This document shows, one piece after another, positions 11,512-24,555 of a stretch of DNA of 64,000 nt (the stretch's first letter is position 1; each line of letters starts with the position of its first letter). Both the position numbers and the translations under genes were made by a program. Under the pieces are notes generated by a model. It was not told the origin of the DNA and ran no database searches. It worked only from the letters and a program-made list of their open reading frames with translations. Source of the DNA: Phascolomyces articulosus (taxonomy: Eukaryota > Mucoromycota > Mucoromycetes > Mucorales > Lichtheimiaceae); the NCBI GenBank assembly GCA_025677815.1, contig JAIXMP010000014.1, positions 620,001 through 684,000 of the forward strand, in the 5' to 3' direction.

Positions 11512-13289
11512 AAGCTTTATTGTATAATAATATATTGAAGGAGTAAAAACTCATTTTACAGCAAAAATTCAGGATTGGGTTCATGGTCAACAACTATTAT
11601 AATAAGTACAATGCTTTTAAATTTTCCATTTTTGGAACTTGACCGACAGATTTACCAAAGAAACCAAAAAATCATTGAACCAGCGAGCCTATTTTCCCCC
11701 TTGATTTTGATCTATGGATGATATAACTAAAGAGGATAAAAATATACAAATCGAGATAAATGTTTAGGCTTATTTTAATAAATCACCGATGAAACTATAC
11801 TTCTGTATAGACATTGATGATGAGCTAAAAATGACATACGTCCAATCCCTGATCTACTTATTTTTAGAGTGCTGCATTGGCGGAATATAAGATGGAAAAC
11901 AAGAAAAAAATAACTCTTACTATTATGGATCAATTATAATACCAATAGAACATTCATCATTGTCGTTGCTGATATGTAGAAAGTACATAAATTGCGTATT
12001 TTGGTAAATGATGTTTGTATCCAGTAATGAGGTAAACAAATGGGTATACAAATAAACAACAAGGACCCTTTATTTTTAAATTTTCCACTTTTAGAGTTCT
12101 ATTTACAATGATGAAGAATGGATACTATACCCAAAGGTCCCAGCGACTATCTTCATATTATTATTAATAGGATAGTGGTGATGTATGTATTTTGCAATTC
12201 ACATGTATTATTACTAGAAATAAACAAATGTAAAAGAAGTATTATTTTATTATTGTTGGTACGGGGACTATACTTTATATACATGGAAAGACGATTTTTC
12301 TTTAGAAAAGCATCCATGAATTCTTTTCGCTGTTATAGTAAAAGTATATCATTCTTTAGTAACTATAAATTAACAGTTTCATTATAGTAAAACCAATTCT
12401 TCATTAATATAAACTACCAAGTAGTTGTTGTTGTTCCCAGGTATACAAAACTAAGATGGATGGGTATTTATAACTGAATAAAAATAGTCGTGAATAAGAA
12501 GGAACTCTACCATTTTTTTTCACGGTTACTTTTTACAGTATGAGCCACCTTCTTCTTTATGATGGAGTATGTTGTTATTATTATACATGTACTAATAATA
12601 TTATCGCGTCAAGATGACGCTGGTTGTACTGTGTTGTCTCTAATATATCTTCAGCCATGTTTTGTAACGATGAATAACCCCGCTTTTAAGAAAAGATGAA
12701 GTTCGTCGATGTAACTTTATTTTTACTATCAACATTGATCACAAAAGATAACAGTTATTTTATAGACAACGACAACGGTAGGTAACAACAAAAAGAGAGC
12801 GCGTCTTTTTTTTTTCTCTGGTATGCTTAATGTGTCTGTGTTACCCAAGGCTCAGAATTTTTTCCCGTAAAAAAAAAAAGGCATAGTGAATTTTTCTCCA
12901 CCAAGTTTTCTTTTATCATGATATCTTGTTTTTCTGTAATACAAAAAGCGTTGCTTTTTACCAGGATTTATTCATAATCTACTGTTTGTACTTAGTATAT
13001 CCATCTAGGCTGAACAGTAATAATATCTTTACGAGAAAAATAAAAGCATCCATATTCCTGACTCAATCCACTTGCAATATTAAATAGAGTAACCTGGTTT
13101 TTTTTTCTTACCCAAAAACAAACGTCATTTTGATAAAAAAAAAGTTTTGGTTACCATGGTAACACCAACTTCTTTGTATTTTTTTTTCTCAGGTTGAACA
13201 AGTGTTAAGGTGACATATTTTGCATCCTTCTTAAAATGGAATACAAAGCCAAAAATAAGAATTATTTTTACACACACGATACTTAAAAA

Positions 13290-13300
13290 ATATATAAATA
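13290..13300 (+). promoter_or_regulatory. TATA-like element of the 13.4 kb secreted-protein gene
   Basis: ATATATAAATA lies about 90 bp upstream of the ATG at 13387, followed by a pyrimidine-rich CT/TTC tract to about 13370. TATA plus a pyrimidine-rich leader is common in highly expressed fungal genes. Confidence 0.4.
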
Positions 13301-13386
13301 CTTCTTCCCCATTTAATCTTTTTTCTCTTTCCCTTTGGCAAATACCTTTTTCTTCTTTTTTTCTTCTTGTCTAAAGTATTCCAATC

Positions 13387-13963
13387 ATGGTGATGCGAAC
13401 AATAGTTGCTTTGTTGTTAGCATGTCTTGTTGTGTTATGTTCATTTACAACAACTGTAACTGCCGGTTATTCATCATCACTTTCATCCAACAATAATTTG
13501 GAAGAGGATTATCATCATGACGCTCTTGTTCATACCAGTATTAAACGACGCCCTCGTCATTTTCGTATGGATATCTATTCACGACCAAATCATAAAGGCA
13601 CAGTACAACATGTTGGAACAAGTAATGGAGCAACTACACCTTGTTGGAATTTAGATTCAAAACATGTGGGTTCTTTTGAAGTCAATGATCCTATGGTGAA
13701 AATTTCTTTTTATCGCGTAAGTCTCCTTATCATTATTATCTATCGTCTATTACAAGATGTTGTTAACTCTCTATCTATTATTATATTTTTTTCTATAGTC
13801 AGGAGATTGCCGCGGTGCTCCAACTCAAGTATTTCGTGGCTCACTGGACCAAAGGAAGCATAACAATGTGCTACTTCGTGCCAGATCTGTTTCAGTGAAA
13901 AAGCTACGCCCCATCCTTTTATCCGAACAAACCATTTCTTCTTCAAGGACAACGATTTCATAA
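13387..13963 (+). CDS. Secreted protein, possible beta/gamma-crystallin-like fold, 164 aa
   Basis: Exons 13387-13716 and 13799-13963; the intron has GTAAGT and CTATAG borders and its removal keeps frame. The N terminus is a signal peptide (MVMRTIVALLLACLVVLCSF, likely cleaved after TVTAG). The mature part has a region of short beta-strand-like segments: DIYSRPNHKGTVQHV, then PCWNLDSKHVGSFEV, then VKISFYRSGDCRGAP, with two cysteines. The order aromatic-strand, C-[WYF]-NL, G-S-x-x-V, then strand plus a C-x-G turn resembles small fungal secreted proteins with a beta/gamma-crystallin-like fold. That assignment is by pattern only. The tail is basic and Ser-rich. Confidence 0.7.
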
Positions 13964-16900
13964 ATATAAATTCTTATTCTTCTTTTTTATCTGTATATAT
14001 TTCTTATCTTCTTTTTTTCTCACACTCTACAACTATGTATCCGATATATATGTTCATTTGTAATAATGCAGTAGTTTTACCACCACCATATACTTTCTTT
14101 TTATATGATATATAATTATAAAAAATAACAAAGTTCCCTTTTTTTGTATATACATAATTATTAAGGATTATGGGCTTTTTACATTTCATACCATGATGAA
14201 ACGAAATATAACTTCTTGTTTGTTTATATTATTTCACTTTTGTTGAGGCTAAGCCAAACGCTCCAAGATGTCTATTTTAGAGGAATATCGAAGTGGCGGC
14301 AATATCCAAAATAAAAGTATCATTTATTACTATCATTAGCAACATTATTGAACTTTGTACAATCCCAAACAACAAGAAATGTACTTTATCCATGAATTTC
14401 ATTGGCTGTCTAGGATAGAGTTGTTTTTCCTGGAAAATATGGAGACATATCTCTTCTTAAAATAATCATTCTTTATAAATACGTATATAAGTATGGGTTT
14501 TATTTTTGGGTAACAAACATCGCGTGCGGTAAATATTTATACTGCATGCCCAAAATATAGGAATAAAAATCCAGAAACCATAATTACACTCGCACTAATG
14601 AGACAAAGGTCATTTGATGTAGAAGCAAATGAGAATTATCGTCACTTTTTGTAGCTATGGTCTGTAAAATGTGACATCATTATAATCATCTCTCTCCCCT
14701 ACTTTGGCTGGTTTAGGTTATTCGAGTGTGTAATATATACATCATTCTTTTTTATGTGAAATATAATCCCATTTATGTATAATAGATATAAATGAACTAG
14801 TAGTATGAATCACATTTGCCCTTTTTAATTAAAAAAAAATATCATTTCCAATGATAAGGCATACTATAGTAAAAGAAAATGCATTCAAGTAGGTTAAAGA
14901 TAAATAGCAACCTCCATGATTTATTTTTGTATAATAGTATGTTTTCCTTCTTTTCAAAAAAATACGTACACGAACAAGTATACAGGAATATTGCTAAGCA
15001 ACTAAAAAAAAAGGTGAATGTGTTCTACTTTCAATCATCCATCTCTCCTTTGATTTTCTTGTTTTCAATTATACCCATATCTATACGCATCACCCATTAT
15101 TTACTAAGTATAACAATAACGGATCCCCAATTATACTTTATCCACCACAAAACATTTCACCAATCAGCCTTTTTTTTTTCAAGAATTTTACATAACAGTA
15201 ATTTATTACTACATAAATACAGTAACTATTACAAAGTTACATCTTGTGTCACGTAAAATTGTGTGATACATATATAAAAAAACATTCCTGATGCAAAACG
15301 AAAATGTGATAATGTTTTTTTTTTGATGATGTATGAAGAACATACAGTACACTACTATCAATTATTTTTAAATAATATATATATTGTTGGATTCAATTCT
15401 GTTGATACGCAAGCTACACCCCTGCTAAAACATCCTGCTATGGCATGATCCATATAATATATTTAGTGATTAGGGCGAGTTTTATTGCGATGATCTATAA
15501 ACTTATGATGGACAATGATCGATGATATAATAACACAGCAACCAAGAATGGTACTATCAGACGGGCGGGTACAAAAGTGATATAGATGGTAGAAAATATA
15601 AGAAAATACATAAGCATTGTGAATATAAATATATATCTATTATTGTGCTCAAAACATAAAGGTGAGATGCCTTTAGGTTTCTTTCTGTATTAACCATTGC
15701 GTTTCATACGACACCAAAATCATTATAATTGTATCGTTTTTTTTACATCCAAAAAAAGTAACTAATATGAACCAACGACCACATAACCTTATTTCAACTT
15801 CCTTAATGTTTTTCAACCTCAAATAACAACCTTGCAAACTGGCCGTTTATGCAGCAAATATTAATAAACCTTCCCCCCCCAGACGATTGAATGCAATCGA
15901 TCTAAAAAAAAAGAGGCATATCTTTGAATCCATAAACATGAGAAAGCTGCAATAACAAAACGTGAATCACGTTAACGGACGCTTATCATATGTTGAATAA
16001 TGAATAAACGAAATAGTACCAAAGGGCCCAAATTCCTGGATTTTTCTTTTTTCCTCTTCTTCTTTGGGTTCTTCTAATATAATGATAAGTCCCCATGCTG
16101 TAACATTTGATGTTCCATTTATTTACCCCAATCGATTCCCTTTTTTTATTATCTACGATGCTGTGTTCTGGGTCCAGGGATGATTATTCGGTGGTTTTAT
16201 TCTTGACCTTGACCATTATAGGGAAAATGGAAACTACTGGTTCTCTGACTAAGATGGGGGTAGGACCATGGAACAAATTTATGGGAGTTCATGTTGGTTT
16301 CATTAGGCTTTGATATAATTATGAAATCAACTTAACGGTGTAAGTTGCCTGATCAGCATCTGAGGCATGGTGTGAATTTTTATTTTACTAAAGTAATTTT
16401 TTTTCATTTATCGTATTTCTTATCCTTGTCTTTTTTTATGTATATTATTGTCACAGTAATGTGAAACTTGACAATAGATAAACTTGAATAATGTATGATT
16501 GCTTTAAAGTTTCGTGTAGTATTCAAAGTAGAATTTATATTATTATAATCGCCTATTTTACAAATGTTGATTCATTAAGATTGTGTTGCATTTTTCGCTC
16601 TCATCTATAGCTATTTTAATTAATATATAATGGCTATATCTATGATATGAAAAAACTTCTTTTTTTTTACATACACAAATGTTGTTATGATATTCCACAA
16701 CTTTATCAACATTATTAATTAACGATCTGGAAAAAAAGGCACTTCTTTCTTTTTCAAAATTATGATATATCAAGAATTAAACCCTCTTGTAACCTGATTT
16801 AAAAACAATAGTAAATTGGCACTTCCCCTCTATTTCTGATAGTATGATAAAATTATTATAACTATTATATTCACATTAGTTATTGTGGTTTTAAAATGTT

Positions 16901-17714
16901 ATGTTTGAAAAAATACTTGGCTATTTTTTTTCTGATTTCAAAATTTAAATAGCCTTAATTTTTGGTAAATTTCATACATTTGATCTATATGCATAGATGA
17001 TGTTTCTTCTAACATTTCTTCCTTTTAACAAGTAGAAAGTAAGGTTATTACTTTTAGTATGCTACCATATATGTATTTCAGCTCTGTATAATTCTTTATA
17101 ATGTTATACTACCTAATAAATTAGCTTCCATTGAAATTAATATAATGTTCATTAGTAAACATTGTGATGTTAATTCAGAATGGTAAGAATTCATTGAAGA
17201 TAAATGTGGTTTTAAGTAAAATTACTTTTATTAAGCTCAGTTTGTCAATCTCATTGGCCTAAAATGTGTTAGAGTATAAAAGAAATAAATAGTCATAGAA
17301 AAGGAGTGCATCCTTTTTTCCAGAACGTAACCACTTGCGTTATAAGCTGTGAAGTTGGTTGGTCTTTGATTCAACAAAAGTATGTTTTACTTGATGCATC
17401 ACTTTGTATTACATTTTAACAGCCTGTCACAATACAATATTCGTGGCTACAAGTTCTTCTTTTGTTAATTGTTGTATGGGATTATGTTATGCGCAGCAAT
17501 GAATTAATAATAATACAATATTTAACAACTATCCACCAATGCAAAGGACTTCATCCATATATATAAATCCTGTTGTTGAAGTACCTAGACATTACACTGC
17601 TAATTCAATCCCACTTTGGGTGTGACAAATGTTGTACATCCTCTTTAAGTACTACTTGGGCTTAGAAAACGGTTGCAACCATAATTATTTTTATTGCTCA
17701 TACTTCATTCTCCT
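13964..17714. other. AT-rich intergenic DNA, no supported gene
   Basis: No recognisable gene. One patch (about 16100-16310) is less AT-rich and in one plus frame reads DVPFIYPNRFPFFIIYDAVF and further residues before a TGA, then continues with two more stops. It may be a gene fossil, but I cannot name it. The final part runs into the HET copy 2 5' flank. Confidence 0.55.
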
Positions 17715-17969
17715 CATATTTTCTCTTTCTTTTTATTCTTTGGTCAAACATAATCAGAAACAGTTTTCTCAATAATAAACCATCGTTATTCCTATTCATT
17801 ATTAAGCAACTTTTTGATAAATCACGAAAAAGCTTTGGGGGGAAAAATAGTGAAATCAAGGTTACAATCATCAAATTGTTTTATTTTTTTGAGACCGTTC
17901 TTGTGATTTTTGCATTGATAATAACTTTTTTCTCCAAAAAAATGAAAAATTCAAAAAGAAATAAACAGT
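17715..17969 (+). repeat. 5' flank shared by the HET paralogues (copy 2)
   Basis: This flank matches the minus-strand sequence at about 37080-37320 closely, including CTTTGGTCAA, a CACGAAA-CAACTTTGGG-like segment, GTGAAATCAAGG, ACCGTTCTTGTG and a TTTTCTCCAAAAAA-TGAAAA run. It matches the copy 1 flank less closely. Weaker matching to the 37 kb copy starts near a GGGCTTAG motif at about 17657. It is probably the promoter of copy 2. Confidence 0.65.
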
Positions 17970-19712
17970 ATGTAAATTACCTATTGCCGCAACCAAAGAT
18001 CACTAAATGTAGTGGATACTACACAGAATCGACGTGATATCACTGCAGGAGAGCATCGACCCACATACCTCATTCGTGTTTCAGTTTGGAAGAAAGTCCC
18101 AGGTAAATAAGTAGAAACTGGTTATTGTGCTCTCTCCTATGCTTGGGAACAATCCGGGGATGTTGTACAAAAAGAAAACGGTGAATACGACAGCATCGAC
18201 AACGGTAGAGATTGTATTGTTGAAGGATATGATATGAACAAAGGGGACCTTACCACCATGACACTTACAGAAGAAGAAAAGTACGAAGTCCAGTTTTCTC
18301 CATCCACCCGGAGCAAAACTACCATAAACCATGTTACATACGAAGAGCTTCTTCAACAAATATGTAAGGATTTCGATATCGAATATTTGTGGTACGATAA
18401 AAAATGCATTGATCAGTTTGACGATGAAATCAAACTACTAGAAATAAAACAGATGCATAAGATCTACAGTAATGCGTGTTATACTGTGGCAATTGTACCT
18501 GAAGTTCATATTCATGATCCAAAAGATTTTGATACTATCAACTCTATGTTTGAATACATAGAAGCTTGGACTGATATGGCACAAGATTCACTTTGGTGGA
18601 AACGAAGTTGGACATTAGAAGAAACAATGTCATCAAAACGTATATTAGTGATTGGGACAGATACTTATCTATGGCAACACAGCTTTCACACATGCAATAT
18701 ACCTACTTTATACGATAGTTTTTCAGATTGTATGCTTGATATTGCTAACCAACAGCAAGGAGGAGGAAGTGTCAATCAAGCACTCAACCAAGCCCATTTT
18801 CGAACGAGTTCAAAGGAACATGACAAAATTTTTTCTTTGGCCAACATTTTTCCTGATATGTTTAAAAATATGGAAATCAACTATAAAATCGATATTAAAA
18901 CTACCTTCCATCACTTTTATCAGATCATTGCAGTACATGACCTATCCATTCTTTGTTTTAGTTCGAACCTTTTTATCAATGGTGAGGAAATTGGTGTCAG
19001 TACAATGAAGAATCATAATCTACCTTCATGGACTGGTGTTTCTGGCAGGCATCTCGAAGATCGTGTTACCACCACAATCACTTGGCTTCAACACCAGCAT
19101 TCTACCTGTGATTATATGCTTCTTCACATTTCAACCAAATATTACAAGACACTATCCGTTACACCGTTTGAATTTGGATGCTTCTCATCGTTATCTTACG
19201 ATAAACATCAATGGTATCAACAAATTGATAAGTTTATAAGGCGATGGGAAACGAAAAGTCAGTCCAGTACGTACTGTACAGTTGAAGAGGATGTTGCTTT
19301 AATAGATCGGGTAATTAAAACGAGAACTGTTTCAGGCTATTTCGCCACCCATTATTATCAACCACAAGATGCTCCCGCCATGCAAGCAAGAACACTCTCA
19401 TTGACCGAAGATTGTGATGAATGTATCATTTTGCCTATTTTGTTCAAATCCTATAAGTTACTTGTTGAGAGGATAGAGGAATTGTCATCGTTACACCTCT
19501 CTACTGGTAATTCATATGGCTATTTCCTCCCTGTTATCAAGATATATGTGAATGCTGCAAACGGCACAAAAGAACAGTACAAGGCCATTGGTGTTTATTA
19601 TCTTGGGAGTACGTTCCCCAAGGATTTTATTTCTGATGATCCAGATGAAATTTTAAGCTCAATTTTTGGAGATGTTGTCCATAATGGAGTAAAGGAGTTT
19701 ATTATCCAATAG
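17970..19712 (+). pseudogene. HET-domain protein, paralogue 2, interrupted by two early nonsense codons
   Basis: Aligned to paralogue 1, the ATG is at 17970. The frame runs to TAA at 19710-19712 (581 codons) with no frameshift, but codon 2 is TAA (TAC in copy 1) and codon 47 (18108-18110) is TAA (CAA in copy 1). From the internal ATG at 18234, 492 codons remain open. The HET blocks are CALSYAWE (before 18234), LWYDKKCIDQ, HKIYSNACYTVAIVPEV and WWKRSWTLEE. A long C-terminal half follows, with DLSILCFSSNLF, NLPSWTGVSGRH, HYYQPQDA, YKAIGVYYLG and PDEILSSIFGD blocks. Translation from 18234 would lose the first HET block. It is probably a recent pseudogene; a truncated product or read-through is possible. 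Confidence 0.75.
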
Positions 19713-20214
19713 AGTTTTGACTATTTTATAAAAGCAAACAAATATACATATCATTCTTTTTTTTTAAAAATAAAAAATATAATAAGCATAATATTACCGC
19801 CTGTTATATTACTGTGGAGGATACAAACACTTTATTTGTCTATAAAAATATATTGCCTACGTAATATGTAAAAGGTTGTTAAATTCAATAACATAATTTA
19901 TATATTGTTATATATTTATTAATTATAAATTCTTTCACTCTTGCTGCATAATATTCTTGGATATTTGTAAATGATAATTTATTTTCACTGTTTAACATAA
20001 TATATATATATAAGAGTGGCAGTGACCTTGTGGAAGGAGGAGAGGATGGGAATAAGTGACGAGTGGATAGGACTTTTTTTTTTTTTTTTACAATAAATCA
20101 TCAATACACGGTCTTCTTGCATCCCACAAATGTAACATAAAAATCAAGTAATTGGAGGATGAAAAAAAAGACAGTTATGTATTGTTGCCTTTTTTTATTA
20201 GTTACAGTAAGAAG
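19713..20214. other. AT-rich spacer, no gene seen
   Basis: Between the convergent ends of HET copy 2 and the polygalacturonase remnant there are only A/T runs, including long T tracts at about 20072-20088, and no open frame worth reporting. Confidence 0.6.
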
Positions 20215-21670
20215 ACTTGTCCGATCCTTTAAGTTTGATACAAACATTATCTTCAGTCTTGGAGCTTGGTGTGATATCAATCTCTGAGAGAGTAAAATCA
20301 GTACAAGGAGTATCCTTAGAACAGTTAATATCAACAATAAGTTGTTGTTTTTTAGAAGCATATCTATATATAATATACAAGAAAGAAAATGTAAAATACA
20401 TGGATACTTATTTTTACAAGTCACGTCAGTTGTTACAACTTACCCACGAATATTGATATTGTTCACATCACTAATAGTAAAATAATGAGAATCTTCATTA
20501 ACACAATATTCATGTTGTTGATCATCACAATAATGAGTAATAATAAGAACAGGTTGTTCCGCATTATTCAATTCAATGTCATCAGAGACAATACCCTTGA
20601 GGTTTATTTTTGTTACATGGTAGGAATAATAAAAACAAGCATTTTAACAATCGTGATAAGCATTCGAAATAAACCTGGGATCAGACACTCTATCCGTTTC
20701 TTCATTCTTTTTACTGAGCAAACCCACATAATAGAAACCAGTGACAGTCGAATCATGTAATAAAAGAGATTAACGAAGTATAATAGTATTCTTATACTTG
20801 GTGGATCATGGCCATGCTGCACAAAAAAGTTCTCCCAAATTATAGAAACTAATACCATGTGTAGCAATACACGTATTACCGTTTATTTTTTTTTTTTTTT
20901 TTGGATTTTGAACCCTAACAACATGTACTTGCAAACGTACAGATCAGCAATTTCTTGAACATATTTCTTATTCTGCCACAGCGTGTAAATGTTATTTTAT
21001 GACTGTCAATATTGCGTATGCCATCATCTCCAAAGACTAAATATCATATTAAATGTGCTACCTAAATCCATGGAAAAAGGAAAAATATTAAAATTATTAT
21101 ATAGGTAATATTATAGAATATCACCTTATATTGAACATTCTCCAGAATGATTTCTTAATGGTCCTGACTATCATTAAAAAGAAGAACACTTCATTATTAC
21201 ATCTTAAAGCACCTGGACAAGAGTTAGTATTTAAATTTCTTATTCTTTTTGATTTAGATGTTAAATTAGTTATTTCATCCTACAAAATAATAATGCGTGG
21301 GATTAACAAGATAAATAGTCAAACTGATAATTTTCAATCCATCTTTTATACGTAGAAAAAACCATATTATAAGACAATCAAACCATGTGCTTACCTACTT
21401 CTCCCTCTCCCCCTAAGTATATAGTTTTGGTGAGACTTGGAATCCCTTTAGTTATATTCTTTTTCAAGGACAATAGACTGTTACGATAGGATAATTGGCT
21501 ATCGCAATGATTTTGGTAATAATATAAAAAATGATTACTTCATGAATGAATGGAAATATTCTGTCATCTGGATATGTAACAGCAGCTGGTAGTAAAGTTC
21601 CCATAATTAAAAGGTGGGCGCCTGCGTATACATCGATAATAGTAATCACTTGAAGACCACTCATGTTGGG
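20198..21670 (-). pseudogene. Decayed polygalacturonase (GH28, exo-type)
   Basis: The minus strand carries an ordered but broken series of GH28 segments. The C terminus (20198-20350) reads VDINCSKDTPCTDF, then DNVCIKLKGSDKSSYCN and a stop, typical of fungal polygalacturonases. Before it, across a GTAAGT intron near 20440, comes IELNNAEQPVLIITHYCDD (about 20500-20590). Further upstream, near 20835-20865, is THGISFYNLGE, a degenerate form of the family's active-site GHGISxGSLG signature in which two conserved Gly/Ser positions are changed. At about 21540-21620 a GTLLPAAVTYPDD segment resembles the N-terminal region of exo-polygalacturonases. Stops and frame changes separate the pieces, and the aspartate motifs between were not found. 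It would have cut pectin if intact. Confidence 0.7.
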
Positions 21671-22445
21671 ACTTGATAACGACCATACATAAAAAATAGA
21701 AAGATAGTAAGTGAGAATTTTTTTAATTTTTGATGAGTCTATAAGTTACCAGAAAGAACGGTAGTGTGCTGTTATGTTGAAGAGGCTGGAAAGAATAATT
21801 TTATGTTGATATACATAGAACCATTGTTACCCGGTCAGTAGCCTTACTGTATAATATATATACTATATATTTGTTTAACTACTTATTAGTAATAGATGGA
21901 TTATAGATCGAGAGACACAAAGCAAAATAAATGAACAATAACACTGGTCCATAAATGGATCTATTTGGTCCATATATTATTGAACTTAATCGTATCGTTA
22001 AAATAGCATTATTTTACTTTCTCCACAACCCGCTTCCAATATAGAAAATATATCATCCATCATTGCCAAGTTAATAATAGCATATAATCCTATTTTTATA
22101 AACGAGTAGTATAATAATAATAATATAAAAATAATAATAGTAACTAATAAAAATGATGATAAAAGTGATAATGGGGTACTTTTGATGTATTTTTTGTTTG
22201 TTTGTTTTTTTTTTTTTGGGTAACTGTAATAAGAAATAAAGAATGATGATGGAAAGGAACGAGGAGGGGATGAATAAACGAAAGAGAGCGAAAACTTGGT
22301 TGAAAAATAATGAGAAAAAGGAGAGAATAATCAATGAAATGAGATAAGAAAATAAGTTGAATCGCTTATTAAATTAATGGCAATGTTTGTGTGTTTGTGA
22401 GTATGATATACATATTACAATTTCATTTTGTTGTTTTTTAATACA
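21671..22445. other. AT-rich intergenic DNA, no gene seen
   Basis: Contains an ATT/AAT-rich low-complexity tract at about 22100-22150 and T runs at about 22200-22216. No coding region is supported. Confidence 0.6.
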
Positions 22446-24555
22446 TCAAGTAGAGTCCAAAGTTAATGAATCATGCTGAGATGGAGGAGGGGGTAAGGAT
22501 GATAAAGGTGGCGATGAAGGATGGTGGTGGTGACAAGTATGATGACCTCCTACAGAGGTTTCTTTACGAACTTGAGTTGTTTGTGTACTTTCATCTCCTG
22601 ATGAAACAGATGAGGAACGATCATCATCATGTTGTTGTTGCGGTGGTAATCCTATTTTAGGTTTTTCTTTTGTCTCCTCTACATGTACTTCAGTGGTTGT
22701 TGTTGTCGTAGTTGTCGTATTAATGGATAAATTGGAATTTTGTTGTTGTTTTTCTTCTTCTTCTTCAGTGGATGATCGATGATGGTTATGATGATGTGAA
22801 TGATGATTTTGTGATGATGTTAATGAATGATGTGTTTGTTGTGATGAAGGGGAGTGCAGTTGTTTTTGTTGCCATAGTTCCTCATCTTCTTGAGGAATAG
22901 GTGTTACTGCGCCAGAAGCATATAAGCCATAATCATCAGCATCAAATGCTGTAAGAGGTGTTTGAGGAGGATAATCAATTAAAGAAACGGGTGGAAGGAC
23001 GGTGAAAATTTCGGTTGATTCATCGGTTGGTGAAGAATAAGCACAAAAAGGATCCGGGTTTTGATGCATCATCTAATAATAAATGAAAAATTAAATGAAT
23101 ATTGAGTTTTTTGGCGGCTGCAAGAAATAAATTTATAATGGCGGGTGGCGAAAAATAGTCGTTTTTTAGGTGATACCAATGTTAATGATAATAATAATAA
23201 TAAAGAGGGTGATGAACCCTTACCTGTTCAAGCATTGGATCTGCAAGACCTTTATTAGATATACGTTCATAAATATCCACTTGAGCACGTACAACTGTAG
23301 CCACTTTACTTAGAATACAATAATGATTCCTTCGTTCTACTTCTGCCATATGTCGATGATAATCTGTTTTAATTCGATCTAGTTCATCCACTTGTCGTGT
23401 AAGATCTTGTAACGCTTTTCGAAATTGTCGTATATCTTTTTATATGCATAAAAAGTTAGCATATGAATTCTCTTCTTCCAAACGTATAAGAAAATGATAA
23501 GATATACCTCTTTGACCTTTTCGACCATTCTTCATATTACGTGCTTCCGTATCACGGATTTTTTTACTCATCAATTTTAATGCTGCTTCATAATTCTCTT
23601 GGCTTTGCTATAAAAAAAATAGGGGAGGAAAACAAATGGATTATTCCATGTCAATAACTCAACAATTGATGAAAATTTCACCCCTTTCTTTCTAACCTCC
23701 TCTTCTCTTCTAATCTCTTACACTCTTCTTCTCTCATTATCTCTCCTTTCATATATACTCAAACATTTTTCTAATCATTCCATTATAAAGTATATCTGTA
23801 TATATATATATATATATTTACCTCTACCGTTTTACGGTGATGATCAAGATTTTCTTTTAATGGTACTTCCAAGGATTTGTTAAACATATCACTCTAATTG
23901 AACATATTTCACAATTAATTCCCTGTTATGATCTTGTTTTTTCTTCTTCATCCAAATTCTCCCACACAGATAGATTTATATATATATATATATATATCCG
24001 ATCCATTACCAAAATTTGTTGATGATTTGATATCAAGAATTGCAGACCAGCCGCCGCTTGAAGTCCTTGCCCTATAATAAGAAACAACGACTTATTTAAT
24101 CTAAAATTCCGTTCCTTTGTATTGTAAAAAAAAAGTAATATTGCTAATATAATAAAATTTATATTGATATGATGATGATTATTACCAGCATCCGAAGCAC
24201 CTCTCCCTCGTGCCACTCGTTCCAAAGCATAACCGAAGCCGGCAGCTGCACTAGAGAGTTGTTTCATTGTATCCTGATATACTTGAGCTGCTTTTAATAA
24301 ACTATCATACGATTCAATAGACATTGCTAGATCTTGTTTTGACAAATGAAGTTCGGTATCAGGTGGCGGTGGTGCAGACTGAATTGAATTAGTATCGTCT
24401 TCTTCCACAGTATATTGATAACTCGACGAAGACATGACGGACATGGCTCGTCGAATGCCTCCAGCAGTTGTATAACTCGTATCGGTACTATAGAAACTAT
24501 TGGGTGGTAGTAATGAACCTTGATAAGGTTCTAAATTAGGTGAACGGTAGGCCAT
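22446..24555 (-). CDS. IVY1: Ivy1-like BAR-domain phospholipid-binding protein
   Basis: Six exons, complement of 24555-24186, 24071-24010, 23893-23822, 23607-23508, 23435-23224 and 23072-22446, give 480 residues; all joints are GT...AG and in frame. Residues ~75-265 form a long helical domain with LSKQDLAMSIESYDSLLKAA, AAAGLQFLISNHQQIL, a heptad-like LKLMSKKIRDTEARNMKNGR segment and IKTDYHRHMAEVERRNHYC. This is the pattern of fungal Ivy1 proteins, whose inverse BAR-like dimer binds PI3P and Ypt7 at the vacuole. The N terminus is Ser/Tyr-rich. The C-terminal ~210 residues are low complexity (His, Thr, Ser and Gln runs, an acidic run) and probably disordered. A (TA)n tract lies in an intron at 23980-23997. 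Confidence 0.8.

Larger units (their letters stand above)
9399..13386. other. AT-rich intergenic DNA, no supported gene
   Basis: Almost 4 kb without a convincing coding region. It contains a (TA)n microsatellite at about 11490-11511 and many A/T homopolymers. The 12118-12387 plus-strand frame (89 codons) has the AT-driven composition of a chance frame. The last 100 bp is the promoter of the 13.4 kb gene. Confidence 0.6.
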
